Of a stretch of DNA of 64,000 nt, positions 47,375 through 55,335 are shown piece after piece; position 1 is the first letter of the stretch; every line of letters begins with the position of its first letter. The stretch covers positions 1,426,001 through 1,490,000 of the forward strand of contig NZ_STGH01000001.1 of assembly GCF_005222785.1 (NCBI RefSeq). Reading direction: 5' to 3'. The DNA comes from Rhodobacter sp. SY28-1 (GTDB lineage: Bacteria > Pseudomonadota > Alphaproteobacteria > Rhodobacterales > Rhodobacteraceae). The position numbers and the translations under genes were made by a program. The notes under the pieces are model-generated. The model was not told where the DNA came from. It ran no database searches and was given only the letters and a program-made list of their open reading frames with translations.

Positions 47375-48322
47375 CTAGAGAACCCGCAGCGCGGGGGAGA
47401 GCCAGGGGGCGGCGGCGAGGGCGGGGGCGATGACGACCTCGGCGATGAGCGGCTTCAGGCGCTGGGTGATCTGGGTGGGCACGTCGTGCAGGATGCCTGC
47501 GCGGGCGGAAAGCGAGAGCGTGCGGGTCAGCGCCGGGAGGGGCAGGGGGCGGACCTCGACGGATGCGCGGAAAGCGCGGGCCTGATGGAGGGCGAGGGGG
47601 GTGAGGATGGTCCAGCCTTCGCCGCCTGCGACCATCGCAAGGATGGCGGCGTAGCTGTCGAGTTCGAAGCGGTGCGCGGGTTTCAACCCGTGGCGGGCGA
47701 GGTGGGCGGCGATCTGGCGGCCCATCAGGTGGCGGGCGGTGTAGAGGATCAGGGGCAGGTCCTCGATCTTCGCACCCGGCGGCGTCACTGCGACGAAGGG
47801 TTCGGAGAGGATCGGATGGACCTCGCGCCAGTCTTCGGGGGCCGCATCGGACGTGCTGTCGGCGGCGATGACGATGTCAAGTGCGCGGGCCTCCAACTGG
47901 TCCATCAGGCGGTGGCTTGCCCCGGTTTCCAAAAGGAAGCGGCAGCCTTTCAGATCGCGGGCGAGTGTCGAGAGAAGGCGTGGGGTGACGTCGCTGTCGA
48001 AATCCTCGATCACGCCAAGGCGGAGGGTGGTGAGGCCGGAGAGGTCGGCCATGGCCAGTTCCGCACGGGCCTCGGAGGCGGCGTTCAGGATGGTCTGGGC
48101 GTGGCGGCGGAACATCGCGCCTGCGGGCGTGACCTGGATCGGGCGACTGGCACGGTCGAGGAGGGAGGCGCCAAGGGCGGTCTCAAGCGCGGCAAGCTGC
48201 TGGCTGACAGCCGAAGGCGAGACGCCCAGACGGCGGGCGGCGGCGGAAATCGAGCCTTCCTCGGCAGAGGCAACAAAGACCTCGATCCCCCACAGCGTGA
48301 CGCGGCCTTCGGCTTCGGCCAT
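47375..48322 (-). CDS. LysR-family transcriptional regulator
   Basis: A 315-residue LTTR with HTH FVASAEEGSISAAARRLGVS and SAVSQQLAALETALGASLLD, then an effector domain (TTLRLGVIEDFDSDVTPRLL). It follows phaR after three bases on the same strand, so it may be co-transcribed with it; its targets are unknown. Confidence 0.92.
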   Translation of the reverse strand: MAEAEGRVTLWGIEVFVASAEEGSISAAARRLGVSPSAVSQQLAALETALGASLLDRASRPIQVTPAGAMFRRHAQTILNAASEARAELAMADLSGLTTLRLGVIEDFDSDVTPRLLSTLARDLKGCRFLLETGASHRLMDQLEARALDIVIAADSTSDAAPEDWREVHPILSEPFVAVTPPGAKIEDLPLILYTARHLMGRQIAAHLARHGLKPAHRFELDSYAAILAMVAGGEGWTILTPLALHQARAFRASVEVRPLPLPALTRTLSLSARAGILHDVPTQITQRLKPLIAEVVIAPALAAAPWLSPALRVL

Positions 48323-48325
48323 CGG

Positions 48326-48880
48326 TCAGAGCTTGGAGAGTTTCTTCTGCAACTCGGCCAGTTGCTTCTTGATGTCGGCGATGTCGTCGGTCGAGGCCGG
48401 TGCCTCGTCTTCTTTCGCCGGACCCGAGCCGCCCCAGCCGGGCACTCCGCCCATCATCGTCTTCAGGAAGGCTTCCTGCTGTTTCCGCAGCGCCTCGAAT
48501 CCCGGGACGGCGGCGAGGGGGTTCGGGATGGCGGCGAGGTTTTCCACCATCTTTGCCTGGCTGTCGCGCAGCATCTCGAAGCTGGAGGCGAGGAACTGCG
48601 GCATCACCGCCTGCATGCCGGTGGCATAGCTGCGGACGAGGTCGGTCAGCACGTCGACCGGCAGGACGCTTTCGCCCTTGGATTCATGTTCGGCGACGAT
48701 CTGCAGCAGGTATTGCCGGGTCAGGTCATCGCCGGTCTTGAGGTCGACGATCTGCACCTCGCGCCCCTGGCGGATGAAGCCGGCGATGTCTTCCAGCGTG
48801 ACGTAATCCGAGGTCTCGGTGTTGTAGAGACGGCGGCTGGCGTAGCGCTTGATCAGAAGCGGCTTGTCGGTGTCGGCCAT
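48326..48880 (-). CDS. phaR: Polyhydroxyalkanoate synthesis regulator PhaR
   Basis: A 184-residue repressor. The N-terminal PHB/PHA accumulation domain (LIKRYASRRLYNTETSDYV, then DIAGFIRQGREVQIVDLKTG) binds DNA and senses polymer. A central helix domain and a Glu/Lys C-terminal coiled coil (DIKKQLAELQKKLSKL) follow. ATG 48880 has GGAGGGA. TGC-rich sequence upstream (CTGCAGCA near 48930) may serve autoregulation. Confidence 0.95.
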   Translation of the reverse strand: MADTDKPLLIKRYASRRLYNTETSDYVTLEDIAGFIRQGREVQIVDLKTGDDLTRQYLLQIVAEHESKGESVLPVDVLTDLVRSYATGMQAVMPQFLASSFEMLRDSQAKMVENLAAIPNPLAAVPGFEALRKQQEAFLKTMMGGVPGWGGSGPAKEDEAPASTDDIADIKKQLAELQKKLSKL

Positions 48881-48959
48881 GGTTCCCTCCCCCAGGGATT
48901 ATGCGCTTGCAGAGAAGCTTAGGCCGGGCTGCAGCAAAAAGAAAGCACTCTGCGAAAGC

Positions 48960-49601
48960 CTAGTTCGCCCGCGCAGCATCGGCTGCCGCGAAATGGTCAA
49001 GCTGGTCTTGCAGGGCCTTGGCGAAAGCCGGGCGTGCAAGGACGCGGACGGCATAGGCCTGAAGTGCGGGATAGGGGCCGAGGGCGGCGTGCAACTTTTT
49101 CACGCGGAGAATATCTGCCATCAGGAGATCGGCGACGGTGAAGCGGTCGGCTGCGAGGTGGTCGCGGGTCGCGAGCACGGCATCAAGGCGGCCAAGGCGT
49201 GCGTTGAGCCAGCCCTCCAGCGGGTTCTCTTGGGGTTTTGACAGGCCGATGAACCACCAGGGAACCGAGACCATTTCGACCGAGTTCAGCGCGGCCATCA
49301 CCCATTGCAGGGTGTCGGCGCGGCCCTGGGCCTCGCGCGGCATCAGGGCCTCCGACTTATCGGCGAGGTGCAGCAGGCAAGCGCCGCTTTCGAAAAGGGT
49401 GATGTCGCCATCCTGCAGCGCCGGGACCTGGGCGAAGGGCTGGCGGGACAGGTGATCCGGGCTGGTGCGGTCCTCGAACCGGACCGAGCGGACCTGGTAG
49501 GGCAAGCCCGCCTCTTCGCAGGCCCAGCGGAGCCGGAGATCGCGGACATGGCCGCGAGGGCCTTGCGGCACCCAATCGTAGGTCCAGATGGTCAGGGTCA
49601 T
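48960..49601 (-). CDS. Glutathione S-transferase family protein
   Basis: A 213-residue GST. The N-terminal thioredoxin fold (LTIWTYDWVPQGPRGHVRDL; FAQVPALQDGDITLFESGAC with the cis-Pro and Glu-Ser glutathione site) precedes a helical C-terminal domain. Electrophile substrate unknown. ATG 49601 has AGGAGG; the longer frame upstream is not supported. It separates phaP from phaR, which are often adjacent in relatives. Confidence 0.9.
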   Translation of the reverse strand: MTLTIWTYDWVPQGPRGHVRDLRLRWACEEAGLPYQVRSVRFEDRTSPDHLSRQPFAQVPALQDGDITLFESGACLLHLADKSEALMPREAQGRADTLQWVMAALNSVEMVSVPWWFIGLSKPQENPLEGWLNARLGRLDAVLATRDHLAADRFTVADLLMADILRVKKLHAALGPYPALQAYAVRVLARPAFAKALQDQLDHFAAADAARAN

Positions 49602-49649
49602 CGCGGCCTCCTGTCCTGCGGGAGGATGTGCGGGAGGCCGGAAAAGAAC

Positions 49650-49676
49650 AAGGCCCGGAGGGATGCTCCGGGCCTT
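49650..49676 (-). terminator. Intrinsic terminator after phaP
   Basis: On the minus strand AAGGCCCGGAG/CTCCGGGCCTT forms an 11-bp stem with a 5-base loop, followed by the T-rich GTTCTTTTC. It is placed to end phaP transcription before the GST gene. Confidence 0.75.
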
Positions 49677-49719
49677 TGACGTCCTTGGGGGACGAAACTC
49701 GTTAAGAATACCTTGCAAA

Positions 49720-50169
49720 TTACTTCGCAGCCGCAGCGGCTTTCTTGGCGACCGAGGTCACGTCCGCGGTGGCTTTCTTGACGGCGGCGGTCGCGTCTTC
49801 CGACATGTCCTTGCCAGCAGCCAGCATCAGCTCGACGGTTTCCATCTGCACTTTCTTCGCCACTTCAGCGAAGGCGGCCAGGTTCTCGGCAGCCATTTCG
49901 GCAGCGGCCGAAGCGAAGTCGGTCACCGATTTGGTGTAGTCGGCCGGATCAGCCTTGGCCTTGGCAACGTCGCCAACCTTGGCCAGCGCGTCCTTGGTCC
50001 ACTTGGCCGAGATTTCGGTCGACTTTTCAGCGGCTTCAATCGCGACTTTCGAGAACTTCTCGGCGAAGGCAGCCTGGGTCTTGAAGGCGTTCTGGAAGGC
50101 CGAAGCGTCAACCGGGAACGAAGCCATCATGTCCTGCATGACTTTGGTGAAGTCGGGGGTCTTGGTCAT
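49720..50169 (-). CDS. phaP: Phasin
   Basis: A 149-residue amphipathic, Ala/Lys-rich helical protein of the phasin_2 type (AFQNAFKTQAAFAEKFSKVA, KSTEISAKWTKDALAKV), ending KKAAAAAK. Phasins coat PHA granules and control their size. ATG 50169 has GGAG at good spacing; ATG 50181 is less likely. Two PhaR-type sites lie 73-110 bases upstream. Confidence 0.95.
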   Translation of the reverse strand: MTKTPDFTKVMQDMMASFPVDASAFQNAFKTQAAFAEKFSKVAIEAAEKSTEISAKWTKDALAKVGDVAKAKADPADYTKSVTDFASAAAEMAAENLAAFAEVAKKVQMETVELMLAAGKDMSEDATAAVKKATADVTSVAKKAAAAAK

Positions 50170-50241
50170 GTCATTCTCCATGGGGCCTGCGAGGGTGAGG
50201 GGTAGGATCGGCCCGTTTCCTTGATGACAGACATATAGACG

Positions 50242-50279
50242 CTGCAGCGCAGCATTTCAAGTCTTTTTCTGCAGTGCAG
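50242..50279. promoter_or_regulatory. Two PhaR-type sites CTGC-N3-GCAG upstream of phaP
   Basis: CTGC-AGC-GCAG (50242-50252) and CTGC-AGT-GCAG (50269-50279), 16 bases apart and separated by an A/T-rich stretch that may hold the -10 or -35. PhaR of Paracoccus and Rhodobacter is known to bind TGC-rich sites of this form before phaP. Confidence 0.7.
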
Positions 50280-50327
50280 CAAAACCGGAAGGCGAGCCGG
50301 GTAACCCTGCGGAAAGCGGGTGAAATG

Positions 50328-52127
50328 TCAGAGCTGCGGCTGGGCCACGACGTAGGTGCCCGGTGCAGGGGCCAGCGAATCGGCCGGTTTCCGCGCGGGG
50401 ATCATCGGGCCGGAATGGCTGGCGAGCCACTCACCCCAGCGGGGCCACCAGCTGCCCTTGTGGAAGGTTGCGGACTTCAGCCAGACCTCGGGGTCGCCGG
50501 CCACGGGGGCGTCGTTGGTGTAGTGACCGTACTTGTCCTTCGACGGCGGGTTGATGATCCCGGCGATGTGGCCGGATTCGGACAGAAGGAAGGTCTTGTC
50601 CTTGGATCCCATCTGCTTGATGCCGTTGAACGACCCGCGCCAGTGGGCGATGTGGTCGGTCTCACACGCGATGGCGCAGACGGGGAGTTTGACGTCCGAC
50701 AGGCTGACGGGCTTGCCGAATACCTGGAATTCGCCCTTGGCGAAACCGTCGCCCTGGCAGAGGCCGCGGAGATATTCGACGGCCATCTTCGCGGGGAGGT
50801 TGGTGCCGTCGCCGTTCCAGTAGAGGAGGTCGAAGGCGGGTGGCGCCTCGCCCAGCATGTAGGACTTGATGGCGGGGGTGTAGATCAGGTCGTTCGAGCG
50901 GAGGAAGGAGAAGGTTCGGGACATGAAGAACTTCGACAGGATGCCGTCGCGTTCGGTCTGGCGTTCAATCCCGTCGACGAAATCGTCGTTGAGGAAGACG
51001 CCGACTTCTCCGGGGTCGGAGAAATCGGTGAGGGTGGTGAAGAAGGTGGCGGTCTTGACGGTGTCGTCGCCGGCCTTCTGCAGGTGGGCGAGGGTGAGGC
51101 CGAGGGTGGTGCCGGCGATGCAGTAGCCGACCGCGTTGATCTGCTTCTCGCCGGTGATGCGGCGGGTTTCGGCCATGGCGCGAAGGAAGCCTTCGCGGAT
51201 GTAGTCGTCCATCGCGGTCCCGGCGTAGCTGGCGTCGGGGTTGACCCAGGAGACGACGAACAGGGTAAAGCCCTGGTCGACGATCCACTTGATGAGCGAA
51301 TTCGCGGGCTTGAGGTCCATCACATAGAACTTGTTGATCCAGGGCGGGAAGATCAGGAGCGGGGTCTTGTGGACCTTCTCGGTGGTCGGCGCGTACTGGA
51401 TCAGTTCGAGCATCCGGTTGCGGTAGACGACCTCGCCCGGCGTGGCGGCGATGTTCTGGCCGACGTGGAAGGCCTCGCGGTCGGCAAGCGTCACCAGAAG
51501 ATCGCCCTGGTTCGCCTCAATGTCGCGGACGAGGTTTTCCAGGCCCTGGACCAGCGACTCACCGTCGGTTTCGACCGCCTTCTCCAGCGCCTCGGGGTTG
51601 GTGCCGAGGAAGTTGGTGGGCGAGAACATGTCGACGATCTGTTTCGTGAAATACTCCACCCGGCGGCGGTCTTCGGCGGTCAGCGTCTCCATGTCGCCGA
51701 CCGCGGTACTGATCGCTTCGGCGTTCATCTGGTACTGCTGCTTGAGGTAGTTGAAGAAGGGATGCGTCTCCCACAGAGGATTGCCGAACCGGCGGTCCTT
51801 GGGGTTCGGGTCGGGGGGCGCTTTGAATTCGCCCTTCGCAAGGGTCTGCTGCGCCTCGACATAATGCTTCAGGGTCTTGCCCCAGTAGTTCACCTGATGC
51901 TCGACCACCTTGGCGGGGTTCGAGACCATCTCGGCGAAATAGGCGGCGGCAGCTTTCATGTAGACGTCGGGCGCGGGGCCATGCAGCGCGGGGTCGACCT
52001 GTCGGCGATGTGTCAAGGCAGCGGTCAGGCGCTTTGACAACTCCTCAACCTTTGCGAGGTTAGCATTCAACCTCTCGGCCTTTTCGAGTGCGGCTTTGGT
52101 CTCGGGGGTGCTGTCTTCTGTTGTCAT
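50328..52127 (-). CDS. phaC: Class I polyhydroxyalkanoate synthase
   Basis: A 599-residue enzyme that polymerises (R)-3-hydroxyacyl-CoA. It has the N-terminal PhaC_N domain and an alpha/beta-hydrolase core with lipase-like box GYCIAG (nucleophile Cys336), Asp in CETDHIAHW and His in SESGHIAGI. Length fits class I. ATG 52127 was chosen because GGGGGGA is nine bases upstream; ATG 52136 is too close to it. It is divergent from phaZ. Confidence 0.97.
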   Translation of the reverse strand: MTTEDSTPETKAALEKAERLNANLAKVEELSKRLTAALTHRRQVDPALHGPAPDVYMKAAAAYFAEMVSNPAKVVEHQVNYWGKTLKHYVEAQQTLAKGEFKAPPDPNPKDRRFGNPLWETHPFFNYLKQQYQMNAEAISTAVGDMETLTAEDRRRVEYFTKQIVDMFSPTNFLGTNPEALEKAVETDGESLVQGLENLVRDIEANQGDLLVTLADREAFHVGQNIAATPGEVVYRNRMLELIQYAPTTEKVHKTPLLIFPPWINKFYVMDLKPANSLIKWIVDQGFTLFVVSWVNPDASYAGTAMDDYIREGFLRAMAETRRITGEKQINAVGYCIAGTTLGLTLAHLQKAGDDTVKTATFFTTLTDFSDPGEVGVFLNDDFVDGIERQTERDGILSKFFMSRTFSFLRSNDLIYTPAIKSYMLGEAPPAFDLLYWNGDGTNLPAKMAVEYLRGLCQGDGFAKGEFQVFGKPVSLSDVKLPVCAIACETDHIAHWRGSFNGIKQMGSKDKTFLLSESGHIAGIINPPSKDKYGHYTNDAPVAGDPEVWLKSATFHKGSWWPRWGEWLASHSGPMIPARKPADSLAPAPGTYVVAQPQL

Positions 52128-52223
52128 GCTAACCATTCCCCCCTATCGTCGCCGCTATGCAGCATAACGGTGCGCCTTGCGCCCCGCCATGCGACATACG
52201 CCCGCCGGGGGCAAGGAGACGTG

Positions 52224-53492
52224 ATGAAGTATATGTACACCTATGACCTGATGGAAAGCGCCCGTAACACGAATGAGTGGTTGGGGGCATCTGCCAGGGC
52301 TTTTGCCAGCTACCCGGCGTTTGCAATGTCGATGAACCCGATGCTGCCGCTGATGGCCGCCTGGGGCGAGGTGACGGAACGGACCTTCAGCCGCATGGTC
52401 GCCAAGCCCGATTGGGGCATCCGGTCGATTGTGGGGCCGGACGGGCAGGACCATCTGGTGGACGTGAAGCCGGTGGTGGAAAAGCCTTTCGGCGATCTGG
52501 TGCAGTTTTACGTCCGTCGCCGGTCGCCGATGGCGCGCAAGGTGCTGCTGGTCGCGCCGATGTCGGGGCATTATGCGACGCTCCTGCGCTCTACCGTGGC
52601 CAGCCTGCTGCCGGATGCCGATGTTTTCGTGACGGACTGGCACAATGCCCGTGACATTCCGGTATCGGCGGGCAAGTTCGACGTCGAGGATTACACGCTG
52701 TACCTGGCCGAGTTCATGAAATTCATGGGGCCGGACACCCATGTGATCGCGATCTGCCAGCCCGCACCGCTGACCCTTGCGGCGACAGCCTATCTGGCGG
52801 CGGAAGACCCGGATGCGCAGCCGAAGTCGCTGGTGCTGATCGGCGGACCGGTCGATCCCGATGCCGCCGCGACCGAAGTAACGGACTTTGGTCGCCGGGT
52901 GACGATGGGGCAGCTGGAGCACATCGCGATCCAGCGCGTCGGGTTCAAATACAAAGGTGCGGGGCGGCTGGTCTATCCGGGGCTGTTGCAGCTGCAAAGC
53001 TTCATGACGATGAACGCGGAACGGCACGGCAAGGCCTTTGTCGAGCAGATCTTCCGTGCCTCGCGCGGAGAGTCGGCCGACCACGACGCTCACAACCGAT
53101 TCTACGACGAATATCTGGCGGTCATGGACATGACGGCCGAGTTCTACCTGTCCACGGTGGAACGCGTCTTCAAGAACCGCGAGATCGCGAAGAACGAGTT
53201 CATGGTGGCGGGCCGCAAGGTTGACATGGGCGCGATCACCAAGGTGTCGGTGATGACGGTCGAGGGCGCGAACGACGACATCTCGGCCCCGGGCCAGTGC
53301 GTTGCGGCCCTGAACTTGCTGACCGGGCTGTCGGATGACAAGAAGGGCCAGCATCTGGAACCCGGCGCGGGCCATTATGGCATCTTTGCCGGGAAGAGCT
53401 GGCGGTTGAACATCCGCCCCTTGGTGCTGAACTTCATCGACCGCGCGGCGGGCAAGACCAAGGCGAAGATCGCGCTGGCTTCGGCGCAGTAG
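52224..53492 (+). CDS. phaZ: Intracellular polyhydroxybutyrate depolymerase
   Basis: A 422-residue intracellular PHB depolymerase (PHB_depo_C type) that releases hydroxybutyrate from granules. The nucleophile region is VIAICQPAPLTLAA with Cys178 in place of Ser, as known for intracellular PhaZ. The C terminus has GANDDISAPGQ and GAGHYGIFAG (Asp, His). ATG 52224 has AAGGAG. The 96-base gap to phaC holds TGC-rich ATGCAGCAT (52157-52165), possibly a PhaR contact. Confidence 0.96.
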   Translation: MKYMYTYDLMESARNTNEWLGASARAFASYPAFAMSMNPMLPLMAAWGEVTERTFSRMVAKPDWGIRSIVGPDGQDHLVDVKPVVEKPFGDLVQFYVRRRSPMARKVLLVAPMSGHYATLLRSTVASLLPDADVFVTDWHNARDIPVSAGKFDVEDYTLYLAEFMKFMGPDTHVIAICQPAPLTLAATAYLAAEDPDAQPKSLVLIGGPVDPDAAATEVTDFGRRVTMGQLEHIAIQRVGFKYKGAGRLVYPGLLQLQSFMTMNAERHGKAFVEQIFRASRGESADHDAHNRFYDEYLAVMDMTAEFYLSTVERVFKNREIAKNEFMVAGRKVDMGAITKVSVMTVEGANDDISAPGQCVAALNLLTGLSDDKKGQHLEPGAGHYGIFAGKSWRLNIRPLVLNFIDRAAGKTKAKIALASAQ

Positions 53493-53494
53493 CG

Positions 53495-54238
53495 CTATTT
53501 GAGCATCAGCGTCGGCAGGCGGCCTGCGAGGAAGGTTTCCAAGACCTTTGTCACCGCTTCGGGCTGTTCAAGCTGGGGCAGGTGGCCCGCTTCGGCGATG
53601 ATTTCCAGACAGCCCTGCGGCATCATAGCGGCAAGGAACTCGGCCCGGCGGCGGGGGACCAAGGTGTCGCTTTCACCTGCGATAATCATCGTGGGCACAT
53701 GGACCTTGCGCAGGGTTTTCTGCTGATCCGGACGGCGTTGCAGCACGCGAAGGTGGCGCTGGAACTGGATGGGCCCGAGGTTTTCAGCCATGTCCATGGC
53801 CAGCGCCATGACCTCATCCCGCCAGGGGGCGTCGTGCAGCGCGGTCAGCGGCAGCATTTGCTCCATGCAGGCCCGAAGATGGCCGGTCTTGGCGGCAATC
53901 AGCATGGCTTCGCGGTCCACCGCGACCTGGGGCGTGTCGGGCAGCGGGTCGGTGGAGATAAGGGCGATGCGGGTCACCGCCTCGGGCCGCTTGCGCAGGA
54001 TCTCGATCGCGATGTTGCCGCCAAGGCCGTGCGCAATCAGCGCAAAGTGGGGCGGCAGGTGCGGCGCAACCTCGGCGGTGATCTTCTCGATGGAATCGCC
54101 CAGACCCGGGGTAAGCAGGATAACCGAGCGGTCAGCCCCGAACCGCGCCAGTTGCGGCATGAAGCTGCGGGCATCGGCCATGAAGCCGGGGATCAGCACC
54201 AGGGGTTCGGGCGGAGTCGGGTTTCGCAGGACAAGCAT
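53495..54238 (-). CDS. Alpha/beta hydrolase
   Basis: A 247-residue alpha/beta hydrolase: oxyanion region LVLIPGFMADARSF, nucleophile elbow AHGLGGNIA (Gly where Ser is usual, so GHGLG-type), acid region IAGESDTLVP and His in AEAGHLPQLEQPE. The elbow reads A-H-G-L-G-G, without a clear Ser, so catalysis may be altered or lost. ATG 54238 is a best guess; no strong ribosome binding site is present. Its stop is two bases from the phaZ stop. Confidence 0.8.
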   Translation of the reverse strand: MLVLRNPTPPEPLVLIPGFMADARSFMPQLARFGADRSVILLTPGLGDSIEKITAEVAPHLPPHFALIAHGLGGNIAIEILRKRPEAVTRIALISTDPLPDTPQVAVDREAMLIAAKTGHLRACMEQMLPLTALHDAPWRDEVMALAMDMAENLGPIQFQRHLRVLQRRPDQQKTLRKVHVPTMIIAGESDTLVPRRRAEFLAAMMPQGCLEIIAEAGHLPQLEQPEAVTKVLETFLAGRLPTLMLK

Positions 54239-54372
54239 GTTCACGGCGCGGGCCTTCAACGCAGGGTTTCTGCAAGCGGCTGTTCTTGGTCTTTTTTGAA
54301 GCGTAACCCACAAGGCTCTGGATTCAAATCCAGTTTTCGGCCGTCTTTCCCCGGATCGGCGAAAAGATCACA

Positions 54373-55170
54373 TCAGCGGATGTTCGATACCTTCAAGTCC
54401 GGGCTTTCGTCGAAGGGCAAAGCCTCACGCGAACGGGTCACGTCCTCGACCGCTTCGGTAATCATCGACAGGCAGGAAAGCGTCGAGAAGCGGTGGTCTG
54501 CGTCCTTGACCAGGGTCAGCCGCAGGTCTGGGCTGGCGATCTGGTGGAAAAGCGAGATGGCGACGGTCGGCGGCACATCGGTATCGGCGCTGCCCTGCAA
54601 CAGGCGCACGGGCATGGGCAGGTGCAGCGGACCGTTCATCACCAGATTCTGCCTGCCATCCTCGATCAGCCGCAGGGTGATCGGGTAGGGGTCGTCGGAA
54701 TAGTCCGAGGGGCGGAGGAAGACGCCTTCCTCCAAGAGGGTGGTGCGTTCGGCGAGGGTGAACTCGGCCTCCCACATCCGTTCGGTGAAGTCGGGGGCGG
54801 CGGCGATGCCGACAAAGCCAGCAACCCGGTGCGGAATGTCGCGGGCGAGGAGCAGCGCAATCCAGCCGCCCATCGAGGAGCCGACGAGGATCTGCGGGCC
54901 TTCGGTCAGGACGTCGATGACGGCGGCGGCATCCTCGCGCCAGTCGGTGATGGCGCCGTCGACGAAGGAACCGTGGGATGCCCCGTGGCCGGAATAGTCG
55001 AAACGCAGGAAGGCGCGACCCGTCGCCTCGGCCCAGGCCTGCAGGGCAAGCGCCTTGGTGCCGGTCATATCAGACCGGAAGCCGCCCAGAAAGACCACGC
55101 CCGGCCCTTTGCCCTGGGTCTGGTGGTAGGCGATGTGGCGGCCCTGCGGGGTGGTGAGGAAGGTTGTCAT
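54373..55170 (-). CDS. Alpha/beta hydrolase
   Basis: A 265-residue hydrolase: VVFLGGFRSDMTG, then FLRFDYSGHGAS, nucleophile elbow VGSSMGGWIAL with the Ser expected for catalysis, Asp in SADTDVPP and His in DADHRFS. The sequence resembles serine hydrolases such as acyl-protein thioesterase-like BAAT/FrsA relatives; substrate unknown. ATG 55170 (MTTFLTTPQGRH) is the sensible start. It is divergent from thrS. Confidence 0.88.
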   Translation of the reverse strand: MTTFLTTPQGRHIAYHQTQGKGPGVVFLGGFRSDMTGTKALALQAWAEATGRAFLRFDYSGHGASHGSFVDGAITDWREDAAAVIDVLTEGPQILVGSSMGGWIALLLARDIPHRVAGFVGIAAAPDFTERMWEAEFTLAERTTLLEEGVFLRPSDYSDDPYPITLRLIEDGRQNLVMNGPLHLPMPVRLLQGSADTDVPPTVAISLFHQIASPDLRLTLVKDADHRFSTLSCLSMITEAVEDVTRSREALPFDESPDLKVSNIR

Positions 55171-55335
55171 GTCCAAGAAGATAGCAAGCGGAGGGCGGTT
55201 TCGGCAGGGTGGTCGCAACCCACGGGCGAAGAACCGCGCATGGCTTGACTTGGGGGCCGCGCGGGGGCATCAAGCGGCCCGACATAACCCGCAACCGGGC
55301 GTTTCGTAGGCGCCAAACTGACGAGGAGACGGCCG

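Noticed and set aside
53149-53162. TGTCCACGGTGGA inside phaZ as a further copy of the repeat palindrome
   Set aside because: It lies in conserved coding sequence, is incomplete, and has no other repeat block nearby.
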